Of a stretch of DNA of 64,000 nt, positions 24,161 to 35,602 are shown piece after piece. Position 1 is the first letter of the stretch, and each line of letters starts with the position of its first letter. Location of the stretch: NCBI GenBank assembly GCA_018417955.1, contig JACTVC010000023.1, forward strand, positions 1 to 64,000, in the 5' to 3' direction. The translations under genes and the position numbers were made by a program. The notes beneath the pieces were generated by a model that was given only the letters and a program-made list of their open reading frames with translations, searched no databases and was not told the origin of the DNA. Source of the stretch: Laccaria trichodermophora. Its lineage: Eukaryota; Basidiomycota; Agaricomycetes; Agaricales; Hydnangiaceae.

Positions 24161-25366
24161 GGTTGGCTAAAAGGAACAATGCCACTTTGCGAGAGCCAAA
24201 ATTAACCGACTCTGGCTGCCAGCGCACCATAATCCAAGAGGCGGGGCATTTGCGTCAGAGACGGAGAGGGAAGCTGAAAGTACAGTGCGCAAGAACACGA
24301 CAGATTCCACGGCGGTCAAACCATCCGAAAGGTAATCGACAGACTGCGGCCGGCGCACCCAATCCGAGGGGGGGGGTCATATTGTTAGCTTCACAGTGAC
24401 AGGCAGGAGATGCGCCAAAACGTTAACCACACTGAACTCTGGCTTCCATAACCCATAGTGGTCAAACGTCATCCTCGAAGCAATCCGCCTCCACCCTAAT
24501 TCTCTTCAACATCACCCTTGTCCGATGACAACTGCATGTGCATAAACTGCAACATCCCCCATCTGGTATCCCCTCACTTCATCGGCTCTTGGCCAGAATC
24601 ACCCTTCCCCAGCTCATAAATTCATTACGCAGCGCCATGAGCTGCTCTCCCAACCGCCCACGCTCCCGAGCGTGAGGAAGTACTTCACCGCCAAAGGACG
24701 TGCAGCGGCTTAAGCACGGGGGACGAGGACCACCCCTTAGATATATAGATCCGCAAGGTGTGGCGGACTCGAAGGAGGGATGCTTTCCATTGCTGACAAG
24801 ATTCATCCATGTTGACTCCTGAGGTAGTTATGTCCAAGCTATGTAGTGGCATAGGACGGCGAGTTTGTTTATTTCTTGAGTTTTCCAATCTCCTATGCTT
24901 CACGTTGGCCTCGGGGTTTGGAGGTCAAGGAGGGAGGAGTAAAAGTGAGGCAGGACCAGAGCGTTCAAAGCGCCCGGCATTCGGTGCTTGTGGAGTGTCA
25001 TGGTAAATGCGATTTCATTTAAGGTAAGTATTGCCAGATGTGTAGATGAGATGAGTTGGAACTGGGCCAGAAAAGAACCACAGAATGGCGCGGGACTCCG
25101 GGGTGTCACCTTGTAAATGGTTCATCGGAGGTGTCGTCTCGGTTCGTTGTTGTCTGTGAGCAAGGCGAGCGTGTTTTCAGTTCACGCCATCTTTGCGACA
25201 TCTAGTGACGACGATATCAGTAAATTGTTTTGAAAGAGTAGAAAACTTGTGAAAAACTGCACCTTTTATGATATGTTGAGCAGCCTTAAAAAGTTATGTT
25301 GCCGCAGGTCGAGTCCGGGACAAGGACCCTGATTTTCAAAAAATACTGCAACTGGGATTCGTATAA
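24161..25366. other. Gene-free stretch, nothing recognised
   Basis: No coding frame with support is seen. A run of eight G residues lies near 24369. It separates the duplication from tRNA-Gln. Confidence 0.4.
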
Positions 25367-25445
25367 GGTGCTACCAGGGTTCGAACCTGGGTTTCGGGAA
25401 GCTTAACCTCAAAATCCCGAGTGATAACCACTACACTATAGCACC
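25367..25445 (-). tRNA. tRNA-Gln (UUG) with an 8-nt intron
   Basis: The minus strand folds into a clean cloverleaf. The acceptor GGTGCTA pairs with TAGCACC, the D stem GTG with CAC, the anticodon stem CGGGA with TCCCG, and the T stem CCAGG with CCTGG. The anticodon loop contains TTTTGA, giving anticodon TTG. Eight extra bases (GGTTAAGC) after position 37 form an intron at the usual place. The mature length is 71 nt before CCA addition. Confidence 0.93.
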
Positions 25446-25536
25446 ATATACAAGGACATTGGCAAAGCCATTTATATCTCGCATACACTCCTTCTCCTTC
25501 GCACCTCGGTCGTTTCCCACCTTTCTCAAGTACACC

Positions 25537-26221
25537 ATGGCCACCACCTCAGGTTTCACAGGCACCCACCACCCCCACGGACACACCGAATACGCGCCCC
25601 CCGTCCTACGCGCCTCGTCCCCCGCCAGCTCAGTTGGCACTTCCTATGGCCAAGACCAGACAGACCTCTCGGACACTGAGCTCTCTCAAGCCGAGTTCGA
25701 AGCAAAGTGGGAGGAGAGGTTACAGTTGAGGATGCCGATGAGGGAGGAGATGGCGGCGGAGGTGGACCCGCTTGTGCCTAGGCCGATTCATGAGGTCGAT
25801 CGACGAGGTGTGTCCCCCTTTGTGCTTTCTTGCTTTCATTCACACAAAGTGTTGTTTTGATACAGCAATGTGCGACGCGATAATCCACAACCTCCGCCTA
25901 CACATCCAAAAACTCGAAGAAAACGAGATATTCGAAAGGACGTTGCTCCGCGGGAGCCAAGCAGCGTTGGAACCGCAGCCTACGACTACTGATATTGATT
26001 TGTTGATGAAGGGTATGATGGGGCCTGCTATGTCGCTTCAGCATCGGAAGAAGGCGGGGATGATGATGATGGCGCCTAGTTCGCAGGCTGTGACGAATGG
26101 GCCGTGGAATAATTATGGGGTGGCGGCTACGCCGAATGGGAATGTGAATGGGGGTGGGGGTGAGGGCGTTAGTGGGACTACGGTTGGAAAGAGGAGTCGT
26201 GGGGATCGGAGTAGGACTTAG
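25537..26221 (+). CDS. Small uncharacterised protein with a coiled-coil-like centre, 208 aa
   Basis: Two exons, 25537-25807 and 25866-26221, joined in phase across a GT/AG intron. The ATG sits in a good context (CACCATGG). The N-terminus is rich in Pro, His and Thr, then acidic residues (DLSDTELSQAEFEAKWEERL). The second exon encodes a helix (AMCDAIIHNLRLHIQKLEEN), a Met-rich patch, a run of Gly/Asn and a basic tail ending KRSRGDRSRT. The tail could be a nuclear localisation signal. I do not recognise the family, but the exon structure is coherent. It starts just 92 bp right of tRNA-Gln. Confidence 0.7.
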
Positions 26222-27746
26222 GTTGGTACTAATTTTGCGTCTATGATACATTTTTTCTCAAGCGACGTTAGTGCCTTTCGTCGCTTTCTGGGATTCGTGG
26301 AACAAAGGGGATTCCTCCATGCTACTACCCTCAGTGCGCTCGATGCGACTGCGTGCAGCCACTTCGACTTCGGACCACGACTGCACATATTTATGAACTA
26401 CCTTGGGCCTCATACCCAACTCAGGAGATACCTCACTTTAACCACGGGCCATCAATCTTATATTCGACTGTACCCAATGACGTGCAGAACTATGTCAAGT
26501 CCCCACCACATATTTCATCTATCCCACCAATCTCTTGGTCACTGGTATCCAGAAGTTCCGGCCTCACCACGATTTATTATCTTGACTTCCCGCTTTCCGA
26601 GTTCGCGTCCTAAAAGCGGCGTTCACTCCAAAGGACCAGTCGAGGGCGATCCGTGTTCTCCTAATCGTTTCAAGTCCTCACTTGGAGCATACCGTGACAT
26701 TCTTTTCGTGATAGTGACTGTACTTCAAATCCTTTCTCCCACTTACTATCGTGTCAAGAACTCTTTGAGACAACAGGAGCTGTACACGGGTTGTATCTCC
26801 ATGTATGGTCTGGACACCGACAGGGCACGAAAGGGGGTAAATAAACCCAACTGATTGTGCGACCTTCGGAAAACGTCGCCCAGCGGACCGATGCAATGAG
26901 TGGTCAGTACTCAGTGTGGATAGGCCCGGCAGTTGCTCCATCGTAAAGTAAGGTGTCAACTTTTGGATACCCTGATACAAATTTGTGACGTTGCCCCTTC
27001 GCCGTGATCTCAGATGCTACGCTCTCCCCGTGCTGCTTTCTTGTCGGCAATTTTTTTCGGGCGCTTCCTGTAGCGCGCTCATTTTGGTAAAGTCGTTCGA
27101 CTGGCGGCATGTTCACTGAATCAGCAAAGAATATGGGAAACTTGGGTAGCTTTTTCTGCATGCTGTTGATGTGGTAAAATGGACAACGGGAAGACTATGT
27201 CCACGTCGAGAAGAACGCACAACTTGGCTTACTTCTGCCATACTTAGTTCTCGTTCAGCTGGCGTTGACAGGAAGGATGGTTCGCGTTTGAAACATGGCA
27301 ATCTGGTTTCAGGAGTAAGTACCCGGGTTCTTGGTACTAGGGCCTAGATGGGCGCCAGATTTACAATGGAAGTGCAGTGGGTCGCATAAAGGCACACACA
27401 TCTTTAACATCAGTTCGAGCCATGAGCGGAATGATACGTGAGGACCATGCTTTGTGCCAAACGTTGATGTGAATGGATTTGGAGCGAGGATTGGGATGTA
27501 GACGTAGGCCGTGTAGACTACACTAGTACTGAAGCGGTAGGCTTCCTTATCTCAAGGAAGTTCGGACCGCAGAAACCAATCGGTTTCCGTGAGCGTCTAA
27601 AGCATTCTTCTGAAACGAAGTTCAAAAATAGATACGGCGCATGACCACGGCATGAGGCAATGCGGCACCGCAGTATCGTTCCTTTCAGGTCTCTTTCCCA
27701 ACCACCATCACCACGAACACAAACGCTACCACCGAACACCAACAAT
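26222..27746. other. Gene-free stretch, nothing recognised
   Basis: Short frames exist on both strands but without introns, motifs or repeats that would support a gene. Base composition turns AT-rich near 27.7 kb. Confidence 0.4.
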
Positions 27747-30700
27747 ATGAATACTAGTGAATTGAATCCCAGCACAAACCGACGTCTGCAAGCTGCCGGC
27801 GGAGGCGCCGGTCGTCATACACTCGAAGCTGTGGCCGCATCTGATGACACCTTTCCACCCTTGAAGTTGGCTGTTGTCAAGGCCTTGAGTATCATTGAGA
27901 TTATTGAGGTGCCTGGCTTTGCTCTAATCAATATATCTGACCTATCTGACAACTGAATCAGAAATTCAACTCCAACAAAAGAGCCTGGATCACTTGTTTG
28001 GATAGTTTTATCAGGAAGGTTGAAGAGATCATTCGGTATACTTGTCAATTCCACAAGGATCAGGTTCCATCTGCTTTGCAGTCTTGGATTGAGGATTTGA
28101 ATGGGTGTGTGACTTTGACTGTTGTTATAGATGCCATTGAATTTGAATATGCTTCTAGAACTTTGGACCATCTAAAAGACAGCGTTTCAGACATTCACCA
28201 GCAGAGTTTAAGGAAATTTTTCAGGATTACACAAGATAAAAAATATATTAAGAAGTTTGAGGGAAAGGTAGATGAAGCCATGAGCTCTTTCCATGTATGT
28301 AAGATAGTTCTCTGCTCAATTGGCTTGCTAACGTTAAAATTTAGGTTCTTTGGTATGCAGAAAACTTCAAAAGTGTGTCAAAGCATCCATTTTTTTATTC
28401 TTCACTGTCTACTATTCTTCACAGCTGTCAGTACAAAGACTGCTGAACAGCCCAAGACCACAGAGGCAGATCAAGATAGTAAGTCAATCAGCCAAAAATG
28501 ACACTTAGATTTCATTGTCCCTCTCAAAAGATACTACAGCAGCTCAAGTAACTGTCTTTGCTGGAGCACAAGATATTCAGATGGATCATAGTGTAATTAT
28601 TGCTGGACAAGTTGTTAGTGAACATTTTTATTGACATTTCCATGCTAATTCACATCTCCATCCTGCAGGTCCACTACAACAGTATTGAGGAATTTCAAGA
28701 AAGAATTAGTAGCAGGATAGAGGAATCTAAGGAAAGTCATGTTATCCTAATTATATTCATAACTTATATCAACCAACTTCTCAGGCAGATAAATGGTTGC
28801 AAGAGATCAAGGCTCCATTACATAGTAAACCATCTGAGAGATGCATGAGTGGAACTCGAGTGGATGTGCTCTCAGACATTGAAGCATGGGTGAATGATCT
28901 GAGTATGCCAAATATTCTCTGGCTTTCTGGAAGTCCTGGCTCTGGGAAGACAACAATTGCTTCAACTGTTGTGGCTGGCTTTGAGCATTTTTCTGGGCAA
29001 TTCTTTTTTCACCGTGATCAGGCTGAGCTTCGAAATCCAGATAACCTATGGAGACGCCTTGCTTTAGACCTTGCTCAGGGAAACATTGCTTTAAAAATAT
29101 CTATAGCCCAATCGCTAGAGGCACAGAAAGCCAACATCAGAGGTCTTGATATTCCTATGCAATTTGAGCATCTTATTGTCAAGCCACTCCAGGAGGTATC
29201 TCAAAACTCTGTGAAGCCACTTCTTCTTGTTGTTGATGCTTTGGATGAGTGTGATTCATATGAGAAACTCTTACCTTCACTACAATCCTGGGCTCAGCTT
29301 TCTAAGTCTCTAAAGCTTCTAGTTACAAGTCGTCGCTATCCTGACATTCAGAATGCACTGAATTCTGTTAGTCATCATATTGATCTTCATGCTGGGGATG
29401 AAGTATCTTATCAGACTGCTGATGATCTTTGGAAATACTTTACCACAAGGTTTCTGGAAGGAACTAAGTTACATACCTCAGCTCTATATCTGGATTGGCC
29501 TAGTCCAGAAAAGATTTCATTTCTTGTAGAAAAAGCTGCTGGGCTATTCATTTGGGCTAAATCTGCAATGGACTTTATCTTGTTTAAAGGTGGTGATATT
29601 CAAGAGAGGCTAGAAGTTATATGTTCCAACTCTGGAGAAGGAACTGATGCTATTGATGCCTTGTATCATCATATCATTTCTGCTGCTTTTCAGGGTCTAA
29701 GAGAAACAGAGAAAAATTACTTGTCATCAGTTTTGGGCTCAATTGTTGTTGCAAGAAATCCACTTCGTTCCTGTGATCTTGAACAGCTTCTGGGGGTTCA
29801 AGATGCATTGTCAATAATCAGTCAACTAAGCCCAGTCTTATCAATCAGTGAAACTGGCCATGTGCAGATCTGTCATCAGTCAGTTACAGACTTTCTGCTT
29901 GACCAAAAGCGCTCTAAGGCTTTTTGGGTTGATTCTCAGAAGCACAGTCTCTGTCTTGCTGGGTCTTGTATAAAATTTATGAATGCAAAGCTCAAGTTTA
30001 ACTTTTTTGATCTGGAAACATCATATATATTAAATAAAGATATTCCAAACCTGATGGACCATATTAAAAATATAAAATCTACTGCTCTAGATCATGCAAG
30101 CTGCTTTTGGGCAATCTATTTGCAAGAGTATTCTGATGAAATATTACAAGAGGAGGTAATGGGTCAGATGGAGAAATTTTTAATGATCCATCTTTTACAT
30201 TGGCTAGAAATTATGAGCCTGATGGGTGCTGTAAATCATGCTGCTTGGTTACTGTTCTTGGCTGAAAATTGGTGCAGAGTAAGTGTCTTATCAAAATATG
30301 CTATCATGAGACTGACATGAACAAATTAAATCTAGGTATTGAAGCCTAGCATGTCAGAGTTTGCAAGTGATGCAAATCAATTTATAATGACATTCTTTGA
30401 GCCAATATCTGATGCAGCACCACACATTTACATTTCAGCACTGCCATTTGCCCCACAAAATTCAAAAATATCTCAGCATTTCATGAAATATTTTGCAAAG
30501 ACTTTGAAAATTGAGAATGGGCAGATGAAATACAATACAGAGAGGTGTATTCTGAGAATAAAGGGTGGTAATTATTCACTTGCATATTCACCTGATGGAA
30601 GGCACATTGTCTCTGGATCTATCACAGGAGCTGTTCAAGTCTGGAATACTCTCACAGGCCATAATGTCATGAATCTTGAAGGCCATGCTGAAATGACTGA

Positions 30701-32663
30701 TTCAGTTGCATATTCTCCTAATGGGAAACACATCATCTCTGGATCTCATGACAAGACAATCAAAATCTGGGATGCTTTGACAGGCCAGTGTGTCATGGAT
30801 CCTCTTGAAGGCCACAATGGTTATGTTTGTTCTGTTGCATACTCTCCTACTGGCAGGCACATTGTCTCTGGATCTCAAGATAGGACAATCAGAGTCTGGA
30901 ATGCTCTGACAGGCCAGAGTACCATGGATCCTATAAAAGGCCATGATGATTGGGTTACTTCAGTTGCATATTTGCCAAGTGGCAAGCACATTGTTTCAGG
31001 GTCTCGTGATGGTACAGTCAGAATCTGGGATGCTGGAACAGGTCAGTGTGTGATGGATCCACTCATTGGCCATAATCATGGAGTTCAATCAATTGCAGTT
31101 TCTTCTGATGGAAGAAATATTATTTCTGGATCCATGGATTCTACAATCAGAATTTGGGATGCTCTATCTGGTCAGAGTGTAAAGGTTCTTCTTACAGGCT
31201 CTGTCCCCATCCGCAGAGTAGCTTTTTCCCCTGATGGCAAGCACATTGTTTGTACAACTGAATACCACATAATTAGATTCTGGAATGCTCTGACCAGCCA
31301 GTGCATGTTTAGTCTGCTTGAAGATGATGAGAGCTCATTCAGGTCAGTGGCTTTTTCTCCCAATGGCAAGCATATTATTTCTGGATGTGGGCATGATACA
31401 ATCAAAATTTGGGATGCTCCAACAGGTCATGCTAAGGTAGATCATGTAAGAGGCCATGATGGTGGAATAAGCACAGTTGCATTTTCTTCTAATTGCAAAC
31501 ACATTGTCTCTGGGTCTGATGATACAACACTCAGAGTTTGGGATGCTCTAACAGGTCTAAGTGTTATGGATCCACTAAAAGGTCATCGCATGAGGGTGAC
31601 ATCAGTTGCATTTGCTCCTGATGGCAAATACATTGCCTCTGGATCTGCTGATCGCACAGTCAGAGTCTGGGATGCTCTAACAGGTCAGAGCATCATAGAT
31701 CCTATCAGAGGCCATGATCATGTAGTTACTTCAGTTGCATTTTCTCCTGATGGCATATACATTACCTCTGGATCTTTTGACAAGACAGTCAGAATCTGGA
31801 CGCTGACAGGGCAGAGTGTGTTAGATCCTTTCATAGGTCACAGTGATTGGATTAATTCAGTTTCATTTTCTCCAGATGGCAGATTCATTGTCAGTGGATC
31901 TAAAGATGGAACAATCAGAGTATGGGATGCTCTGACAGGTCAAAGTAAAATGAATCCTCTTATAGGTCATGAGTGTGGTGTTCAGTCTGTTGCCTTTTCT
32001 CCTGATGGAAGGTACATTGTGTCTGGAGCTTGTGATAGAACTGTCAGAGTGTGGGATTTTCACACAGGTCAGAGTGTGATGAATCCTCTCATAGGGCATA
32101 GTCACTTTGTCATTTCAGTTGCATTCTCTCCTGATGGGAGATACATTGCTTCTGGTTCTCTTGATCAAAAAGTTAGACTCTGGGACACTCTAACAGGCCA
32201 CAGTGTGGGAGATCCATTTGAAGGCCATCACAACTTTGTTTTATCAGTTGTGTTCTCACCTGATGGTAGGCATATTGCTTCTGGATCTGCAGACAATACC
32301 ATCAGACTCTGGGATGCTCATGGAGGCTGCACAGACTTAAATTCTTCAGCCCCTTCAGTTGCATTGCCATCCATATTTTTGCCATCTGAAGCTGGAAACA
32401 ATGTTAATGACATAGGCACCCATCACAATGTATCCAACATTTCCAAGAGTAAACCTAATGTTTTCTTTCCTGTTGATGGGCCTGGAAATTGGATGATGGG
32501 AGAGGATTACAACTCATATCTCTTCTGGATGCCACCAAGCAATAGACGTGGCTTAATCTTCCCAAGAACAATCAATGTACTGAATAGCACTCCCACCATA
32601 CTTGATTTTAGTAATTTTGTCCATGGTGCAAACTGGAGTCAATGCTTTTCACCAGCCTTATAA
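27747..32663 (+). CDS. NACHT-WD40 STAND protein (NLR-like) with 14 WD repeats
   Basis: Starts at ATG 27747. The first exon (to about 27907) and next (27961-28295) encode a helical N-terminal domain of the kind fused to fungal STAND NTPases, resembling the MLKL-type helical bundle. Several short exons lead to the NACHT module: Walker A GSPGSGKTTIAST near 28930, Walker B LLLVVDALDECD near 29225, and a sensor-like KLLVTSRRYPDI. An intron near 30280-30335 leads to the C-terminal exon. Fourteen WD40 blades follow from about 30560 to 32330, two complete seven-bladed propellers. They are nearly uniform (VTSVAFSPDGKYIASGS-WDALTGQ type). A 100-residue tail ends at TAA 32661. Such proteins act in heterokaryon incompatibility and cell death; here that is family knowledge only. 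The coding sequence is intact, AT-rich and nearly free of CpG. Confidence 0.88.
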
Positions 32664-33950
32664 TGCAGATGCTTGTGCATGGTTTATTGAAACAATATTT
32701 TACCAGTTGGTGGAACATTTTTTGGGAGACTGTTGAGTATAACAAGTTGTTTTTTAACATTAGGGGGAGCAATAGTCTGTCAGGGTACTCAGGTTATTAT
32801 CCTTACATTCTCATCACCAGACTAACCTCACCAATATCTCATTTCAATTGTGTATTATCTGACTAGTTCTTACCTAGTTGTATTCTGTTTCCTTGTTATT
32901 TGAATAGCTGTATTCTGTTATCATTCTACTTAACATATCTGTGAACATGCTCAACATGACTTGTATTCATGTGTTATGCATTTGTTTGGATTATAAGATA
33001 AGATAACTGTTGCATAGTTATAGCAAGAAGTGTCCAAGAAATTCGTGTGCATGAATAACTTGGTTGTGCATAGACCTTGCTTGGAATCAAGAAGTTGTGA
33101 ACAAGATCTGAGCATCTAGTAAGCTCAATTGTGGTAAGTACTGGCTATACCAATCTGAGTGTAAGCCCACACTGGTGGGTTGGCAAGGCAAGAATGAACC
33201 AAGCTGGCTTCCCAATTGACCAGAACTCAGAATGTAGTTAAATTGAATAATAATTTGGGGAGGTGAGTGAGGAATAAAGTAAACAGTGTGCTAATGCTAC
33301 ATGAAGGGGTCAAAGAGTAGAGTTGTCAAGTAAGGAGAAAGGGATTTTGTGAGTAATACAGAATTCTTCAAGAAAAGCAGCAAGACAATTAAGATGTGCT
33401 TGGTCATAAGTTTTTGAGGTAGACATGGGTAGGATTTTGTCCATACCATGCCAGCAAGCCACAGTACTTCTCAGTCCCCCACAGATTCCTGCAGGACTAT
33501 ACTATGAGCTTTAGACCCATGCCTATGGCATGGCACTCACTGGCGCTTGGCTGTTCCTTCAGCATGGGTCACAGCTTGCTGGGGGCAAGCCCCCTGGACC
33601 CCCCAGGACACAATGTGAGGAAGCTGACATAAGAATTTGTCAGCCTTAGTCATTGTTAGTAAGCCTTAGTCAGCCATCAAAAACATTGTGCCATTCTATA
33701 TAGACAAGCTTTAGACCTGTGCCTACGGCACGGCACTCGCTAACGCTCGGCCGTTCCTCCAGCACTGGTCACAGCTTGCCAGGGGCATGCCCCCTGGACA
33801 CCCTGGTACACATCTTTAATCCCATTTTTGGTACTCATCTTAAATCCCAGTTCTGGTACACTTCTTTTATTCCAATCTCTATATCCATTCACACACACTT
33901 ATTTACAGTAATTTTAAAAAATTGTACAAAAATCATAGCATAAATCTACA
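32664..33950. other. AT-rich gene-free stretch with two copies of a dispersed repeat
   Basis: About 110-bp copies lie at 33503-33612 and 33705-33812, both containing GGTCACAGCTTGC and a CCCCTGGAC-type box. Two further copies occur at 34378-34452 and 35103-35188. No coding frame is supported. The text CCCCACAGATTCCTGCAGGA near 33476 recurs near 57356. Confidence 0.6.
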
Positions 33951-33954
33951 ATGT

Positions 33955-34290
33955 CAAATTCAGTCAAGAAGTACCTGAAGATATACAATATTTCTGGTAA
34001 CAGGATTTGGAAGTTGATCATCCCATATTATCTTGATGTTACGAACAGAAGTAACTCATGAAATGGCAACATAGAACAGCCCATGGGTGAACACAGCAGT
34101 TTGAGCATCTATCCCAACATAATTCACAGATTGTCTTTGTGACTTGTTGATAGTCATAGCAAAACACAGTCAAACTGGAAATTGTAGATGTTTAAGTTTG
34201 AATGGAACTTGGGTCTCATTAGGAATGATCCCCATCTGAGGAATGAAGAGCAGCTCTCCAGCATGTTCTTCAGTGAGAAGTCAAATGGTA
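33955..34290 (-). pseudogene. Helitron-type helicase remnant
   Basis: On the minus strand the peptide contains [19 protein letters not shown] and then [16 protein letters not shown], matching the C-terminal helicase motifs ([24 protein letters not shown]) of Helitron Rep-Hel proteins. It is broken by at least three stop codons and lacks the rest of the protein. It marks an old Helitron in this AT-rich area. Confidence 0.7.
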
Positions 34291-35102
34291 GTGTGTTCTT
34301 GGTAGCATGTTCTGAGTAGCATGTTCTCAATGCACATATTCAATCATAGTGTGTGCTTGGTAGTGTGATCTCAATAGTCTTGCTAATGCTCAGCTGCTCC
34401 TCCAGCAATGGTCACAGCTTGCCAGGGGCATGACCTCTGGACCCCCCATACACATGCTTAATGCACATCTTCAAATGTAGTGTGTTCTCGGTAGTGTGTT
34501 CTCAATGCACATCTTCAATTATAGCATGTTCTTTGCAGCATGTGCTTGGTAGTGTGTTTTTGGTAGTGTGTTTTTGGTAGTATGTGGTTGGTAGTGTGTT
34601 CTCAGTAATGTGTTCTTGGTAGTATGTTTTCATGCACATATTCAATCATAGCATGTTCTTGGTAGTTTGTTCTCAGTAATATTCAATCATAGTGTGTGCT
34701 TGGTAGTGTGTTCTCAGTAGCATGTTCTTGGTAGCATGTTCTCAATAAGATCCAATCATAGTGTGTGCTTGGTAGTGTGTTCTCAATTCACATATTCAAT
34801 CATAGCATGTTCTTTGTAGCATGTTCCTTAATACACATATTCAATCATAGCATGTGCTTGGTAGTGCATTCTCAGTAATGTGTCCTCAGTAGCATGTTCT
34901 TGGTAGCATGTGCCTGGTGGTGTGTTCTCAGTAGTGTGTTCTTAGTAGCATGTTCTCAATGCACATATTCAATCATAGTGCATTCTTGGTAGCATGTTCT
35001 CAATAATATTCAATCATAGTGTGTTCTTAGTATTGTGTTCTCAGTAGTGTGTTCTCAATGCACATATTCAATCACAGTATGTTCTTGGTAGCATGTTTTC
35101 CT
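34290..35102. repeat. Minisatellite, left block
   Basis: Words such as TTCTTGGTAGCATGTTCTCA, GCACATATTCAATCATAG and TGTGTGCTTGGTAGTG are shuffled throughout. The same satellite continues on the far side of the retrotransposon (52427-53190), so the two were one array of roughly 1.6 kb before insertion. Confidence 0.85.
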
Positions 35103-35190
35103 ACAGCACGGCACTCACTAACGCTCTGCCATGCCTCTGGTGCAGGTCACAGCTTGCCAGGGGCATGCCCCCTGGACCCCCCATGCACAT

Positions 35191-35556
35191 TGTGAAACCG
35201 GGTAGTCGTTCTTGACCTCTCGACGAAGGCGTAAGCGAGTGAGGGTAGCGGAGAAGATGCGGGGAACGTGTGAGAGCGCACGTGGAGCGGTCACGCGTGT
35301 CGTGGCTGCACCTCCGTGATCCAGTGACCCCGGACGAGGGACGCTGTCACCCAGCGCAGGGCTCTGGTATCCCGGAGGGGAGGCACAAGGCAGCCTAGCC
35401 GTATACGATAGGGATGACCCGCTCCACATATAAGTTTATGTGAAAGTTGCAAGTAGTTTATTTGTTAGTCTCGGCACAACATAACAAGAATATAACAAGA
35501 GTAAATACGATGGTCCCATGTCACGCAAGATAGGTAAGTAGTACTACGGTATCACA
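35191..35556 (-). repeat. 3' LTR of the retrotransposon
   Basis: Identical to the other LTR except T at 35307 (C at 52177) and A at 35358 (G at 52228). On the element strand it contains an AATAAA-type signal within ACAAATAAACTAC (near 35457-35469) and an AT-rich TATA-like stretch. Confidence 0.95.
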
Positions 35557-35570
35557 AAGCCCCCCCGTGA
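35557..35570 (-). other. Candidate polypurine tract
   Basis: On the element strand, GGGGGGGCTT lies directly against the start of the 3' LTR, where the plus-strand primer is expected. The tract is short and G-rich. Confidence 0.55.
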
Positions 35571-35602
35571 GATTGGAGCATCGACCATGGTGTTGAGCTC
35601 CT

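Noticed and set aside
34290..35102. CRISPR-like array
   Set aside because: The repeats are variable in length and spacing, shuffled, and in a eukaryotic genome; it is a minisatellite.
35118..35429. Separate 103-codon gene at the left LTR
   Set aside because: It is the LTR copy of the first residues of the gag frame and runs out into flanking repeat.
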